Assembly: GCF_037126465.1 (NCBI RefSeq)
Contig: NC_088201.1
Coordinates: 229,707,879-229,771,878, forward strand
Source of the DNA: Ornithodoros turicata
Taxonomy: Eukaryota; Arthropoda; Arachnida; Ixodida; Argasidae
Length of the DNA: 64,000 bases
Reading direction: 5' to 3'
In this document: positions 1 to 12,579 of the stretch, piece by piece
Numbering within the stretch: position 1 is the first letter of the stretch
How the letters are laid out: each line of letters begins with the position of its first letter
The notes under the pieces: generated by a model
Databases searched by the model: none
The model's input: the letters and a program-made list of their open reading frames with translations, nothing else
Told to the model about the DNA's origin: nothing
Translations under genes and position numbers: made by a program

Positions 1-2413
1 CTCAATGTTTATCTTTTTCTTGTAGGTACACAGGACTTACAGGACTTACTTACAGGACTTACAGTACTTACTCTGCTGTTGAACAATCGAAGCGAACGCA
101 TGCTCTCTGCAGCCGCAGTAACGTTCGACATGCAAGCAAGAGCTGAGGGTGAGTGTTCCCCATTGATTTTCAAGGAGGTAAGTACTCCTATCTATAGATG
201 TAATGTAGTTCTTCTATGCTTCGTAATTCTATTTATTGTTCAGTTCTCCTCCTTCGTAACTTGTGCAGCGTTAATACAAAAACGCATTCTCTTTCGTATT
301 CGAGCGAGTAGACGCACTGCCGTCCAGATACCTCCATCAATCGTTACGTCATCCGAAGAAGTATTGCACCCAATCAGACACCAACGCGGAGGTACACATA
401 ACGTTCTGCTTTACCCTCTTCAAGGTGAACTTCACTACATGGCACGCTCCTAGCCAGCCATCATCCCGAATGACAACGTTCTCGTATCTGATTTGTTGAA
501 AACGGGAGGCGAAGTCCACTTTGTAGCCGCGCATAATACATACATAATAGGCCCCGTCTCTCGTTATCAACAAATCATGGGCGAGGACTTTGTCATTCCG
601 GAAGGTGGTTGGCCAGGAGTGTGCTAAGTGCTGAAGGTACGCACCTATCAGATTCACCTATGCAAAAGGTGTCACAGACAGGTGGGTCAAGCTGGCGTAA
701 AATAGGCGTCACACAGCGGAGGCTGCCATCTTGTGGAACGCAGTTGCCAGACCCGGAAACCCGAAGTTCGCCAGTTACGGCGGCAAAAAACGCCGCTGTT
801 GTCTCTTTGTCATATTTGCTTAAACAAACGAATTTCTTGAGAAATGATGCAGTAAACATGTAAAAGGTAGTAATAACTAACCCATGTTGCCTTGGACATT
901 CTTAGCGATTGCTGTAACGCTCGCATTGTAACGCATGCACAAGCTAGAATGATAGTTTCGGTTTCGTGGTTGGGGGTTTTGGCGTGCTACATATCTATCA
1001 TATGCAGGCACATATTGAACTACATGTTGAGCCAAAGTCTGTCTGAATTTTTTTTCTATGTTTGTAAAGGAGGGGGAGGATGGAACGTTCAACACACCGC
1101 ATTACAATACTGCTAAGGTTGATAAATGCAGACGTCCAAAGATCACGAAATGTGACCACACCTCGATGGCATAATCCTGATGTGAAGCCTCCATGGACCA
1201 GAGGAGAAGGCATAGCAAAAAAAATAAAAACAAGATATCTACCAAAATGTTACATATCAATGACTTGATGCTTCCTGTTTTCCTCTATCGTGATTACTCA
1301 AGCAGCTCAGTTCTAAGATACAGCAGTGACGAACTCTCACCCTCTTCCTGCACCAAAACGAGTAGTCTACATTAAGCGTATATTAGTATGATGGTTGACC
1401 ACAGTGGGAACAGCATACTTCTGCTTATGGAAAGCAGTCTCAATATAGCTTATCCCTCCTTATTGGAGAAAATCATCTTCACTGTGATGAGCATACATAC
1501 AGGCAAAGCGCATATGTTGCTTTGCAACCACTTGTCATCTGTGCATTTTAGATTTTGTAGAGAGACAACCCTTTGGAAGTGCACAAGTGAGATATTTTAC
1601 TGAAGGCACAGTGCGCGTGATGTCAACGTTCCTCGGAACGACGTGCCAGTCAGACACAGGTAACGATCATGGTACATGACAGAGCTCATGCCAGATATGT
1701 TGTACATGTCCATACATAAACAAATTTTACTTCAAGGCAATAAGTAGCTACGTCCAGCACAGTAATGCCACTATGTGTGCACACATTTTCTGTACGCAAT
1801 GACGGTGTTCCACATTTCACTTCTATCAAGTAGGAATTGTTTGTGTGGAAAAAGCAACGTATGGGTGGGTGAATATGAATTTCGCAGATATTAGTAACGT
1901 GTAATACAAACCATTTACTTATCTTTTACAGCTGCACAGATTTCTTAATTGTATGAATGCCTAAACTCATGTGAAAGCGAAGCAAACAAATATTGTTAAG
2001 AAATCTGTAATCAGTGATCTACAACAAAGTAAACTTCATTTGTGCATATGCTTTGTGCACGCAATCACTGTTTCACATCTTACGTCTAATATAGTTAAAA
2101 ACGATAAAACCCCCTGTGCAGGAAAAGACGAGAACGGAACACAAAAAAGATGAGGACACCACACTGAACTGCCAACCAAAGAACTTTTATTTTGTGAAAC
2201 AAAGCCTTAAATACGTGAGACCTCCTCTCCCCCTCTATTCCCTCTCATGTTGGACTTCCTGTTTACATCACAAAGATAAATACAGGGGTTACTTACGCAG
2301 TTACTACCTGCTTTTTTTACCTCATGCGCCTCTCGAAAGAGAAGGCTACTTCGTTTTTTACACCTGAACAAAATTTTTGTTTTTTGGAATTCTGCCTGAC
2401 ATCCCACACATAA
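1..2413. other. Unassigned intergenic DNA
   Basis: No protein family, RNA gene or terminal repeat could be recognised here. The open frames are short, overlap on both strands and carry no recognisable motif. The stretch at about 2120-2260 (a GACGAG-type run followed by a TTTTATT-rich tail) loosely resembles the outer end of the Penelope-like element at 17.6-20.3 kb, but the match is too short to call. Confidence 0.5.
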
Positions 2414-2583
2414 TGTATAAACCCCCGAGACTAGGGAACACGAAGGGACAGACAAAAACACGCTGTCTTTTCACACAAGTCACACCCGTCAAACACGAAG
2501 TCAAGTCAAACGAACACAAGTCAAACACGAAGTCACGTTTGTGTCTGTCCCTTCGTGTTCTCTAGTCTCGGGGATTTTACATT
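2414..2583. repeat. Imperfect inverted repeat (hairpin element)
   Basis: A left arm near 2423-2463 (CCCCGAGACTAGGGAACACG...) is matched in inverted orientation by 2534-2573 (...TTCTCTAGTCTCGGGG), about 40 bases per arm. Weaker complementarity extends outward to about 2414 and 2583. The roughly 70-base loop contains small direct repeats of TCAAACACGAAGTCA. It looks like a small foldback or MITE-like element, or the end of a larger repeat. No target duplication was identified. Confidence 0.6.
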
Positions 2584-4600
2584 ATGCATCATCTTCACCA
2601 GCTCGTTTGCTTCCTAGCCATTTTTTTATTGTCACATCCGCATGTCAATAAGTGGTCCCCCAATGCACGATATCTATCAGAGGTACTAGTTGAATGTTCT
2701 TGATGATTCCCCAATATATACCTTTTCACACTTTCGTGGTATAGAGTAAACTATATGAATATGGCATTCTGCAACTTTCTTCCCGTGATCACCAACCAGG
2801 CCAAGTTTCAACCGTGTTTCATATTATATCTAGTCAATCATGCTTTCTGTCAATTCATGTGAATCATTAATCAATCTCTTTTCATGTTACGTCGATATGC
2901 TTGCATATGTGGAGAACTGAAAGGTATATGCTACGTGTGAATATGAATGCCATCAGATTGGACGGTGGGAAAGGTCTTTTACGATACAGCTAAACACACA
3001 CCGTCCTTAAGCCCCTTTCTTTGAGTGTGGAAGGGGATGACGTGAACGATACGGTTGCAAAAAGAGGTGCATGAAATCTGTTCCACTTCCAAACCAGACT
3101 TTTAAGAGAAAAGTTACATGGTGGTTAAAATTGATTCATGGAGTACTTGCGTGGGATTCGAAGTGGTTATGCAACTTGCCATATCAAATATAACCGATTA
3201 CCAAATATATATTTGCGAATAAATCCAGTCTACCATTATCATACACTGTGTGTTATCATTCCACAACTCAGTCGCAAAAATATTTGTAGTTACGAATAGC
3301 GTTTGAAACAATTTCCATTGGCAAACCTTCGCAACATAGCTTTGAGGGTCGTTGCAGAAGAAAATTGTTTCACAAAGCACTTGTGACAGAAAACATTCTT
3401 CACTGGCGAAAGCGAAAACGAAGCTGCCTACTTCAAGTATTGCCGTTCATTGGCAATCACAAAACATAATCTGCGCACCAACGAAGAAGTGTTTTAGCCA
3501 ACATACGCAGGACGACGGGCATGAATGTACAAATGTAGTCACTTCTTCGCACAATGTCGTCGTAGAGAGATGCGTCGTAGAGTTACGCTGGGCACCTTCT
3601 TTTACATCATCCAAAGCAGCCTCAGATGGTTGGCTGGCGAGCATCACAATATTTAACGACCATCACAGTTCGCGGACACAGCTGCACAGAACGCACAGGA
3701 TCGTACGTCCGCAGTGATTGGAAATACCGTGAACACATCCACACCATCCACACACCCATTGAGGGGCGACGGCAGCCATAACTCACGCTGGATTGGATAC
3801 GGATTGAAGTGGCTATTTTGAGAAATAGCATGCTCGGTGCACATTGTTTGCAGATAATTTCTACTTCGGTACAAATCTAGGTGGCAGATTTTGCGATGTT
3901 GGCAACAACTGTCCCACAAGATGGCGATCCCCGTTGTTTTACGCGGGGAATGGGCCGAAATACATGGCAAGATGGCGACTTTGACCCACCTGGTCACAGA
4001 CAAGGCGTTGTAGTCGCCGTTTGGAGCCGACACAGTCGGCGGGCTCTTTTTTGGTACAGTTCATAGCTCTTTTGACCAGTACAGAACGGATGTACACCTT
4101 GCCAACACCATGAACGCATGCCGTACATGCACGAGAGATGACACAGATAAATGCGTATTCTACTTGTCTTTTTGTGTATTTCGTGTGTCTCCCTTCGTAC
4201 GCGTGCACGCAACAAGCGCAAAGCCACTCTTCGACGAATTTCATGGTCCGCTCGCACTATGCAACTTTTGCTGCACGTCCGTTTCAGCAACGGTTGCACG
4301 GAATTGAAGTTGCAGTGGGTAGGCTCCATGCACGCGGTGACCAATGAGAAGTGCCGTAGTGTTGAACGAATGGCGCGACAAAATGTTATCATTAGCATAT
4401 TCGTCCAGTCCCGCGAGAGGGAGACCTGAAAGTACTCCTGGCAGTCCACGATGACATAATAAAGATTACATTCTCGCTCACTATTTTTACGTGAACGGCA
4501 TTGTGGAGTTGCCGTGTTGCTAGCGCCCTCGCGGGACCAGCCCTTGTTGGGAAATTACTTCTCAAAGTGACGCCACGGAGCCAGGTGTTGCGCCTGGATA
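2584..4600. other. Unassigned intergenic DNA
   Basis: No gene or mobile element is recognised. Several frames of 100-150 codons overlap on both strands at 3.6-4.45 kb, but none shows a domain or conserved motif. The 3.9-4.5 kb part is relatively CpG-rich and may belong to an older repeat. Confidence 0.45.
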
Positions 4601-6108
4601 TAGTCGCCTAGAGTCACTGTACCCGGGGGAAGAGTATCGCATTTGCTTTCCCCGTCCCGCCGCCTTGCTCATTCGCCGAGGCGCGTCACGTGGTGCGTTT
4701 TCCTCCTCTTTGCTTCCAACGTTCCGCCGGGTCTACGGGCAACGCAATAGCTGGGACGCATGTGCGCGTACGTTGGTGTGTCGCTCTTGTTTTTTTTGTA
4801 CGTGAAATGGATCTCAGAGAGCTGAGGAACTACGAACAACCATGTCTGGATGTTGGGCTGCAACGGGACAGAGTCAGGCAAAGCATTTTTCTGCATTCCG
4901 ACGGGCAAAAGTGAAGAGACGCGTAGATCGGCACAGAACCTGCCGGAACAACTTCGCGCCTACGAATAACACACGCTTCAGCGAGGTAAATTTCGTGGCG
5001 TGTTTATTTTTCATTGCAGAACCTTTGTACACAGTATTGAATGACAGTTCAACTGTGCGAAGAACAGCCGTGCGTATCAAAGTAGTGCTTGTTGGATCTT
5101 CCCATTGCGTTCCTTGTCCTGCGGTGCTAACAAAACGCCACTATCAGGACCACTTCGCACGCGACGACTTCGAGGGCAAGGAGACTTGCATACCGAACAC
5201 CTACGAGGCTGAGGAAGGCTCCTATCCCCCGTTCTTCGCACGCAGAGTTCTCCGAGGAGTCACCAAAAGACTTGCACACTGAAGTTGATGACAACATAGT
5301 GTAAGATCAAGAGGCAGTGGAGGATGGTAATGCGTCGAAATATATGTAGATATGCATTATGAAAATTATTGAAACTTATGAAAACTATTCCTAAATATTG
5401 ATCAAGGGGCAGTGGAGGATGGTAATCCGTCGAAATATATGTAGATATGCACTATGAGAAGTTTTGAAACTTATGAAAACTATTCCTATATATTGAGCTG
5501 TAATTGTGAGTGAATCAACTTTGCAGAGGAAGACAACACCGTCACAAATTTCTGTGACAACAACTGCTTGAAACAACTGCTTGCGTTGGAGCGGGGGATT
5601 GGAAGAACAATTCACAGCACTTTGCATGCGCGTGGAAAAACGTTGGCATTCACATAGCCATTGAACGTGGGAAATAGAAATTTAATTGCGAAGAGATGAG
5701 AATATAACTGGTGGAGGTTATTTATGTCAACCAGAAGCTGCACACACGAGCACTATGGTTTTATGTCCACAAAACAAGTGAACTAAAAGAGAAAAAAAAA
5801 ACTGATCTATAGAGCGCAAACGAGACTCGACGATGCCTTTTAGAGGCGAACACGCGCCAACATAATTCATCTGTTAGGTACAGAATACAACAAACTATAC
5901 TGTAGTGACGCTTGTGCCCTGTTTCATTAAGTATTAGCCGAGTCCCACCACAGGAAGTCACAAAATTTTTGGTGCACAGCCGCGAAATTAACGCGATGTA
6001 ACACTGGCTACAGCTATCCCAACACGCGATCCGCGGCGGCTTGGAAGCAATATGGCTGCCGGAGCGATTGCGGTACTCTTCCCCCGGTACAGTGACTCTA
6101 TAGTCGCC
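4601..6108. mobile_element. Non-autonomous P-element-like DNA transposon (TIRs, 8-bp TSD, THAP remnant)
   Basis: Inverted ends of about 31 bases are seen at 4609-4640 (TAGAGTCACTGTACC...) and 6070-6100 (reverse complement of the same, with a few differences). They are flanked by an exact 8-bp direct repeat TAGTCGCC at 4601-4608 and 6101-6108, taken as the target site duplication, so the element proper is 4609-6100 (1492 bp). It encloses a broken THAP-domain coding region at 4842-5240. Established knowledge: P elements make 8-bp duplications, have roughly 31-bp inverted repeats and encode a THAP DNA-binding domain; hAT elements also make 8-bp duplications but their ends usually begin with CA. 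The combination favours a P-like element, here without the catalytic region. Two similar GAGGATGGTAAT blocks at 5320-5490 show an internal duplication of about 75 bases. Confidence 0.65.
4842..5282 (+). pseudogene. Degenerate two-exon THAP-domain fragment
   Basis: The first part begins MSGCWAA, and a neighbouring frame reads FFCIPTGKSEE, both typical of the start of a THAP zinc finger, so at least one frameshift is present. The first part continues NNFAPTNNTRFSE and ends at 4985 in front of GTAAAT. A good acceptor (CTATCAG) precedes 5148, and reading from there gives DHFARDDFEGKE. Across that intron the text matches the C-terminal half of a THAP domain (R-x-C-S-x-H-F...DF), but the expected cysteine is phenylalanine. 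The second cysteine of the first pair is also absent. It is therefore a non-functional DNA-binding domain. It sits inside the TIR element at 4601-6108 and is probably the remnant of its transposase N-terminus. An unrelated host THAP gene captured by the element is possible but less likely. Confidence 0.6.
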
Positions 6109-6112
6109 TGGT

Positions 6113-6660
6113 GGTTGGCTGGGTGATGGTTGGCGCCTGGTGGTGGCGCCAGGTGTTGCGCCTAGATCAACCAGTCCACAGATGGAGAGGGGGTAAGGTG
6201 GCGCCGTCTTCCCGACATGATTTTTTCTCGCGACTTTGCAGCCTTACCGATGCCATTTCATTCGCGTCACAGCCTCCAAAGCTAGCACACGTAATGTCTT
6301 GGCGCTCTATTATACCTGTACGGAGTGAAAACCGTGTCACTTTAAAAGGACGCAGAAGACAAAATGCCAAAGTCAGCAGGTATGACAAAAATTCCACATT
6401 TCTTGGCGCTCATAGCTCCTCGACGGCAAGTCAGATATCAGTAAAGGAAGTGTGTTTTTAAGCGGCGAGAAAGCAGGCGAGCTGGTGATAATTGATCTGA
6501 ATAACGAACCCTGAGACTGGGGAAAAACTCACTAAACAGGAGTCTCCCCCCCCCAAACACAGCTGAAAGTTTATTCCATCCCACACAGGTATATACATCA
6601 AGGGGGAAAGGGAGAGGAAAAGGGGGAAAGAAAAATTTTCAATTGCTACGTGTAGGAAAC
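6113..6660. other. Unassigned, with repeats of a GGCGCCTGG motif
   Basis: Just outside the P-like element the motif GCCAGGTGTTGCGCCT recurs at about 4580 and 6149 on the same strand, and GGCGCCTGGTGG repeats between 6105 and 6150. No coding region is recognised up to 6660. A purine-rich GGGGGAAAGGGGGAGAGG-type stretch lies near 6602-6635. Confidence 0.4.
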
Positions 6661-6670
6661 AGAAGGACTG

Positions 6671-7400
6671 CTAATAACATCCCCAGACGTACATATCTCT
6701 AAGGTTTCCCGCAGAATACGTTTCATTGTGTCCGGACACAATGTCAAATAACAATGCAAAATAACAATTCAATCTCGTAGAAATAACCATTTCAAAGACC
6801 TTAGACAGGGTACACAACTGGGAGATAGGCCTATAATTTCTCGCATCACATTTATCCCCGTTGTTATGCACTGGAACAAGAATCCCTTCCGTAGTGACAC
6901 ATTGAACAAGAGCACTAGGATCGGAGAAAAAACATCTATACAACCCTTAACAATAAAAGACGGGATACCACCAACTCCTCCTTTTTAATGTTTTTTTTAG
7001 CTTTTTTATCGCCAACGTCAATTCAAGCAGAGTAACATCAGTGCAATGCAGCGAATCCCCACATTCTATACCGGCGGCCTGATAAGGACTGTTGTGAATA
7101 TTGTTTGCGAAACAGTTACTGAAGTGTGTTGCGAAAGTATCGGCAACCTCAACAGGCGAAGAGATCTAGCTATCAGCTTGTCGTAATGTAATGATATCAT
7201 GGTCCCTACCGTTATGTTATGACGCACATGATGCCGAAACGTACTGCATCATTTCGGCAATGCTAATGGCATCTGGCAAGATACCAAATGCCATCAGCAG
7301 TAGATGCCATAGAGTCGCTAAATAAGGCAAGATCACCGGCTGTTGTTACTATCTCATATCGATTCAGCTTTATGCCTTCCCCCGATGGTTTCGCGATAAA
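6671..7400 (-). pseudogene. Jockey/CR1-type LINE reverse transcriptase fragment
   Basis: Reading the - strand, an open segment (6943 to 6671) contains GILVPVHNNGDKCDARNY followed by RPISQLCTLSKVFEMVIS. This is the conserved early RT block of LINEs (P-x-x-K-x-G-D...NYRPISLL...K-x-x-E). Upstream (6950-7400), interrupted by stops, is the region that normally precedes it (ATHFSNCFANN, LAIKKLKKTLKRRSW). Only the first RT blocks remain; the FADD catalytic block, endonuclease and 3' end are absent. Stops and frameshifts make it a dead, truncated copy. The clade is not certain from so short a piece. Confidence 0.7.
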
Positions 7401-9360
7401 ACTCTATCCACATATTTGTCTTTGAAGCCGGACAAGCACGGCAATGTAACGATCAAGCAGCTTTCCATTTGTCTTCCCTCAGTTCGACCATACCACCTCG
7501 TCCTGTTCTCTGTGCTATATTCACTACATTCACTTATTCACTTATTTACTAAAGCATTATTAAATGAGTATTTTCTGTATTTTTTTGTCTCAATTCAGAC
7601 ACCTTCTGTTCATAGAAGCATAGATTTCTGATTATCCTAGCATTCTTCACTTTCCGTAATTGGATGATACGAGCTGCTTTAGATATTAGATCCCCGACAA
7701 TTTCAAACACTCTGAATGTATTAACATGTATCGCTATGTTTTCGAACAAGGAAAGTAGCTGATCTCAGCGGGAACGACATCAGTTGATTTCCAGAGCATA
7801 TCATATATTAAATCTCAGTGTGTCTCCATGTGCGAAACTTATTCCCACCAAATAATTCGGAGGACACCTTAACGTTTCCCACACAAGCTGCATTCACTCA
7901 CTACAAGCAGGGTGGGACGGGAGTGTATAACGAAATCCAAGTGTAGCCAAGTAACTCAAAATGCGGTAGTGAAGATTTCGGCACCTTCTTGCAATGTGCC
8001 AAAACGGGAGAATGACGGAGTGACATCTTCTTCGTGAACGTTAAGGCGTTACCTCTACCATACGTTAAAAACGAAAACGTTACTGCCAATTCCTAGGTAG
8101 AACACTGCACCGACTTCAAGCTCGCCTCGTTGTCAGCAGTGTTTATCCAGCTTACCAGCGTGACGCCCCAGCGCACCAGCACGCCCACATCTTCTGTTCC
8201 CTCGATTTTGCGACGTACGGCTTCAATTTCGCCTATCGCAGGTACTCTAGGCTTCTCCGCGTTGCTCTTTGCACATGGGGCCACGTGACCACGAGTGCGG
8301 GCGCAGCGAGAGCGAGCCGAGCCCTTCGTAGCCAGCTGTCGGCCGGCCCGTCGACACGACCCGTTTGCAACCGTCGTTCAACACACCAGTCCTTCTAGCT
8401 CACCATAGTGCTACCTTCCTTTCTGACTGCTGATCCGACAGTTTTATGGGGGACACATCTTACGAACCATATTCAACTGAATCTTAAAGCAGTATTGGAA
8501 TAATCTGAGTCCCAATGATCAGATGTAAGAATGTTGGTAGTTTCGTTGTTCATATCTCACAATCGCTAAGGCAGCCAATGTAGGGAAACAGACAAAATGA
8601 TAAGTCTATGTCCTATCGGACTTTTCAATGTGGTTAGAAGCGTATAAGCGTATACGCTGACGGACTGTAGAACAACACTAAACGAAATGTTACCTCTGTC
8701 TACAGTATGCCAACTCGCTTACACGCTTCTAATGCATTCTTCAATGCAAACTTCAATATTTCAATGCGTCTTGAGGAGGGACATCCCCAGGATCCCTTTT
8801 CCCGAAGGTTGCATTTCAAACTCCCGAATGTTGACTATATGCTGGGGCGCAAAGGAGGTGCATGCTAGCTGCAAAGAAGTTTTAAAGTGTATGAATAATT
8901 GTGTTTATGCCTAGTACATGTGTTCCCTGTTCATGTGATGCACATTACAGATCATGAGACGGAACCAAGGAACAGACCATGCCGTCTTCTGGCCTCTATG
9001 TTGATAGAGTAAGCAAAAAAATTCCTTATCTTAGAATACGTTTTAGTAGCAAACAAACTGAAGCAGAGTAAAGTGTCAGCTTAATCGTGCTCACTGTCAG
9101 CCACAGGGAGCTCGAGTGTTGGTCTACATGCAACCAAGTACATGTGCGGCGCGAAGTCACACCGCATCTGAGCACGTGCTGACGAATATTGCTTCCAAGA
9201 TAAAACAAATACATTTCGCCAGTCGCAATTTGACAGCCATGCCACAGGTGAGAAATGAAGCCGTTCCCTCTCGCTGGGATTGATGTGCAAGATATCATAA
9301 TGTGATAAGGCGTTGAGCATGGCGATGGTAAGGGGTGGTAAGCGTCCTTCATACAAACAT
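7401..9360. other. Unassigned intergenic DNA with a CpG-rich patch
   Basis: No protein family is recognised. At about 8150-8360 the sequence is clearly richer in CpG than its surroundings (CGAGAGCGAGCC, GGCCGGCCCGTCGAC). A 63-codon frame on the - strand (8284-8093) opens in this patch but shows no motif. It could be a promoter-like CpG patch or part of an unrecognised repeat. Confidence 0.4.
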
Positions 9361-9365
9361 AGACA

Positions 9366-10835
9366 TTGGACAGTGTGTTTCATTTCGCTTGGAAGAAGTG
9401 TCCCTCGGAGCTGGATCAAGTCGGAATCGCAGACGAGTTAGAAGTGGCGCAACATGGAAATACTATGGAGCAGTTTGACGAGTCCATCGCAGTTAACGAA
9501 GTGTGCCATTGTGTGAGGCTTCCACAGAAGACGCAGACAATACGATTGGCAGATAATTTCAACATTGCAAAAACCAGACCCAGGAAACCCCTGGTAAGCA
9601 GGCTGCGTCGAAATGACATATTACTAAAAGACTATGATCGCGCCATTCGTAGCTACGTAAACAACGGACACGCTTAGAGATACTGAATGACGCAGCCACG
9701 TGCTCTGAGCGCGAATATTACACGCCACATCGGAAGGTAATCAGGGAACAGTCTTCCTTAACAAACTCCGAGTGGTCTTCGATGCATCTTCGCATGGCGC
9801 TGGATCTAATTCTGACCACCTCAAAAGGACCAAAGCTGCATCATGATCCGCTGAACATCCTTATTCACTTCAGAATGAAACCAGTCGAAATGACGGCTAA
9901 TATAGAGAATGCACTCCTTCAAATAGAAGTACGTGAACACAATCGGGATGCCCTACGGTTTATTTGCTTTCAAGGCAGTCCGAAGCAGACGCGTAGGTGC
10001 AGACGCGTAGGAAACAGTGCAGGACGCGTACACGCGCGCATGGCGCATCACTCGTGTAACGTTCGGAACTACGGCGAGCCCATTTTCACTTTCGGCCACT
10101 CTCCACCGCTACCTTTCTATGCGAAGCGAGTTGCGCCGCCATACGGATATTATTGCACGATCATTTCATGTGGATGATCTGGTACTTAGAGATGATACAC
10201 TAGCAGACGCTCAGCAGCTTTACTACGATGCCAAAAGCTTCATCAACGAAGCGAAGATGGAACTGAAGCAGTGACGTAGCCACGGGGGGGGGGGGGGGCT
10301 AATGGGGGTTCGAGGCCCCTACCTGCCACGGACTGATCCACGCACATCGTGCAAATCTGAGGAGAAAATAATATATGGGGGGACCAGTGTAACGATCGCG
10401 AAAGTTCTTGCACGTCATGGCTTGTATCTAAGCAGGACTTCTGAATGCTTTTCAAAGCATATGAGAGTGTATTGGCATCAAATGGAAGGCCGGCCACAGG
10501 GGCAGGCTTCCTGCAGCATCTCAAATAGACTCGACGCATGCGAAGCCAGCGCTGTATCCACCGGGCCAGCCAGCCACATATGAGCTTCTGAAACCATTTC
10601 CAATCTCGTGACACCTCCTCATTGGTCATGCATGACAGCTTACATGTAATCGTATTGTGAACGTCCGCATTTCGCGGTATGCACAAGTTGAGGTGTGTTG
10701 TCGTACCCAGGATCAGAGGAGGGGGAATAATTTTTGTATCGAGCGCTCCCTACCTTGGAAGTCTGGCTACGGCACTGAACTAAAGTTCTTATTGGAGAAG
10801 AAAGCCAAGGGTCGCAGGAGGCCGTCCATGCACTG
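9366..10835 (+). pseudogene. BEL/Pao pol remnant (pre-RT and RT region)
   Basis: Frames on the + strand show, in order, LGIADELEV-type text and a RLADNFNIAKTR segment, the pre-RT LLKDYDRAIRSYVNNGHA motif, LRVVFDASSH (the BEL/Pao RT start, across a frameshift near 9680-9790), RVTFGTTASPF, and the catalytic block FHVDDLVLRDD near 10165-10195. It then continues FINEAKMELK up to 10268. The coding sense resumes after an inserted MITE (10269-10777) as FLLEKKAK, ending near 10835. Several frameshifts show it is dead. No LTRs were found at its edges. It is a different, more decayed copy than the BEL/Pao element at 14.6-24 kb, which lies on the opposite strand. Confidence 0.8.
10261..10785. mobile_element. 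hAT-type MITE inserted in the BEL/Pao remnant
   Basis: Terminal inverted repeats CAGTGACGTAGCCA (10269-10282) and the reverse complement of CAGTGCCGTAGCCAGAC (10761-10777) bound a 509-bp non-coding element. It is flanked by an 8-bp direct repeat, AACTGAAG (10261-10268) and AACTAAAG (10778-10785), differing at one base. CA-starting TIRs with an 8-bp duplication are diagnostic of the hAT superfamily (established knowledge). Removing the element rejoins the BEL/Pao reading frame at MELK/FLLE, which independently confirms the boundaries. A poly-G run of about 15 lies just inside the left end. Confidence 0.88.
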
Positions 10836-10839
10836 ATGA

Positions 10840-11338
10840 AGGGCTACCCCGACAGCATTGTTAGACACGTCAGCCACCAGGGAGAAGGGTACGTCAAGAC
10901 GGGGGTGAGCGAAAAGCGCTGCGACAGCAATGGACTGATTGACCTAAAGAAATGCGTGGAAGTGGCGCCCTCTGACCAAACCAAGGCAGTTGACGAAGCG
11001 CTTCGATTCTTCAGCAAATCTTCCAGAGGTCTTAGGAGCACAGCACAGTTTGCCACGAAGCGGCGGTAGAGGATGACCAGGTCAAGAAAGCAGCGAAGCT
11101 GATTTACGGCCTGAAGCAGGGGGAAATCATCAATGGCCTTCACCTTGGACGGTAAAGGGGATAAGCGTTCAGCGCTGATGCGATGGCCGAGGAAGTCTAG
11201 GGAAAGGGCGCGAACCTCGTACTTCTCGAGGTTGATAATGATGTCATGTTCCACTAGACGAGCGAAAAATGCGTGGGGGTTGTCGGCGTGTTGTTCCGCG
11301 GAGGAGCTGGTGATCAAGACATCGCCAACGTAGGCCAA
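10840..11338 (-). pseudogene. Ty3/gypsy reverse transcriptase/RNase H fragment
   Basis: The - strand frame opens AYVGDVLITSSS at 11338 and continues AFFARLVEHDIIINLEKYE, then SLDFLGHRISAE, LPSKVKAIDDFPL, and on to the start of the connection/RNase H region (ALVWSEGA). This is the classical gypsy RT block 5 (Y-V/I-D-D-hydrophobic) followed by blocks 6-7 and the thumb. The catalytic YVDD is changed to YVGD, so one of the paired aspartates is lost. Only about 165 codons remain. It abuts the end of the BEL/Pao remnant near 10840, so one element probably inserted into or recombined with the other. Confidence 0.8.
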
Positions 11339-11339
11339 A

Positions 11340-12579
11340 ACGAACGGAGGCAGCGCTGTAGAGAATCAATGAATCACGGGAACCAGTATGTCGGAGCGAA
11401 CAGAAAAGCAGAACCGAAAACCGAAAAATACCGCTATTTTGGTGCGGACCGGAACGGAATCGTAACCGTATATATATATATATATATATTATTTATGTAT
11501 TTTGCTCAGGAGGGAAACCGGAATTTAACAGTTTTACTTCCAAGAAAGAATTGCCGATTTGGACTACGAATAGGCGTGTGGAACCTACGTCGAGTGTACT
11601 GAGGTCATGTCAGGGGTACTTTACGAGATTTACGGTTACGGTGGAATGCATGTCGGTATAATATGACCCTTAGGCTCCCTTTGTAAGGTTTTCTCGTTCA
11701 CGCACATAAACTTCGAGGTACATGTGACAGTTTGTGCCTCTCTATCAATGTGCCCTAGTGTTAATTTCCTAGTGCCTTAATTTCATACACCCAAACTATT
11801 CTCAACTAAACAACGACCCAAGCGCGATGCGTAAAGGCTTCTCTATCCGTACTGTTGCGCAACGCTTGCCTTGTCTGAGAGCAGCGACGATGAATACTGT
11901 GGGAAGGAAACAGTTTTGGCAAGGACAGGCTGTTTATTGTATGAATTAGGTGAAATTATTGCTTAAACGTGAAATAGCTTGCAACTAGGACAGTCTCTCA
12001 ATCTGCTATCTCGCTTTTGCTGGAAATCTTGTCATTAATGAGAATTCGCATTAATTCTTCCCTTCGCCGTCTCATTAATTAGTTTAAACTAATTGAACTC
12101 TAATGAATGAATCAGAAGATGTTCGCATGGCAGTAGAACTCAACCTCGAAAAACAACATCAATGTTGCTCTCGTAGCCTTTTTATAAATATTCCGTAAAG
12201 GCTGAAGAACATACCCTGCATATTGGAGTATACAAAGTGCATTTATAGCTTCCTTTGTCTGTATTTGCATCAGGTGTCTGTATACTGTCGTTGCATTGCA
12301 TGATTCCTCTGCAGTGTGTCATCACTGGACCCTGGCGTGACAGGAACAAACCCAGGGGGCTGTACCAAACCGACATGTAGCCCATGGACCGACAGTTGGT
12401 ACAAGATGGACCATCACATGACAGGCGGAAGACGTGGAATATGCCTAATTATTAATAACATTGTGAGATTTTCTTATTTGTTTGTACCGCGTCCATATCG
12501 GCATGTAGTAATAGCATACAGTGGGGAAGAATTGGACACACGGCGCGAAGGGCGACGCAGAGCGTGCCCAAGTTGCACA
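11340..12579. other. Unassigned intergenic DNA with a TA microsatellite
   Basis: Nothing coding is recognised. A short (TA)n run lies at about 11469-11490, next to a segment repeating ACCGAAAACCGAAAAATACC-like text at 11408-11440. The rest is AT-rich unique sequence. Confidence 0.45.

Noticed and set aside
3653..4449. Overlapping - strand frames of 126 and 151 codons
   Set aside because: They overlap frames on the other strand in CpG-rich DNA, and no motif or family similarity is visible.
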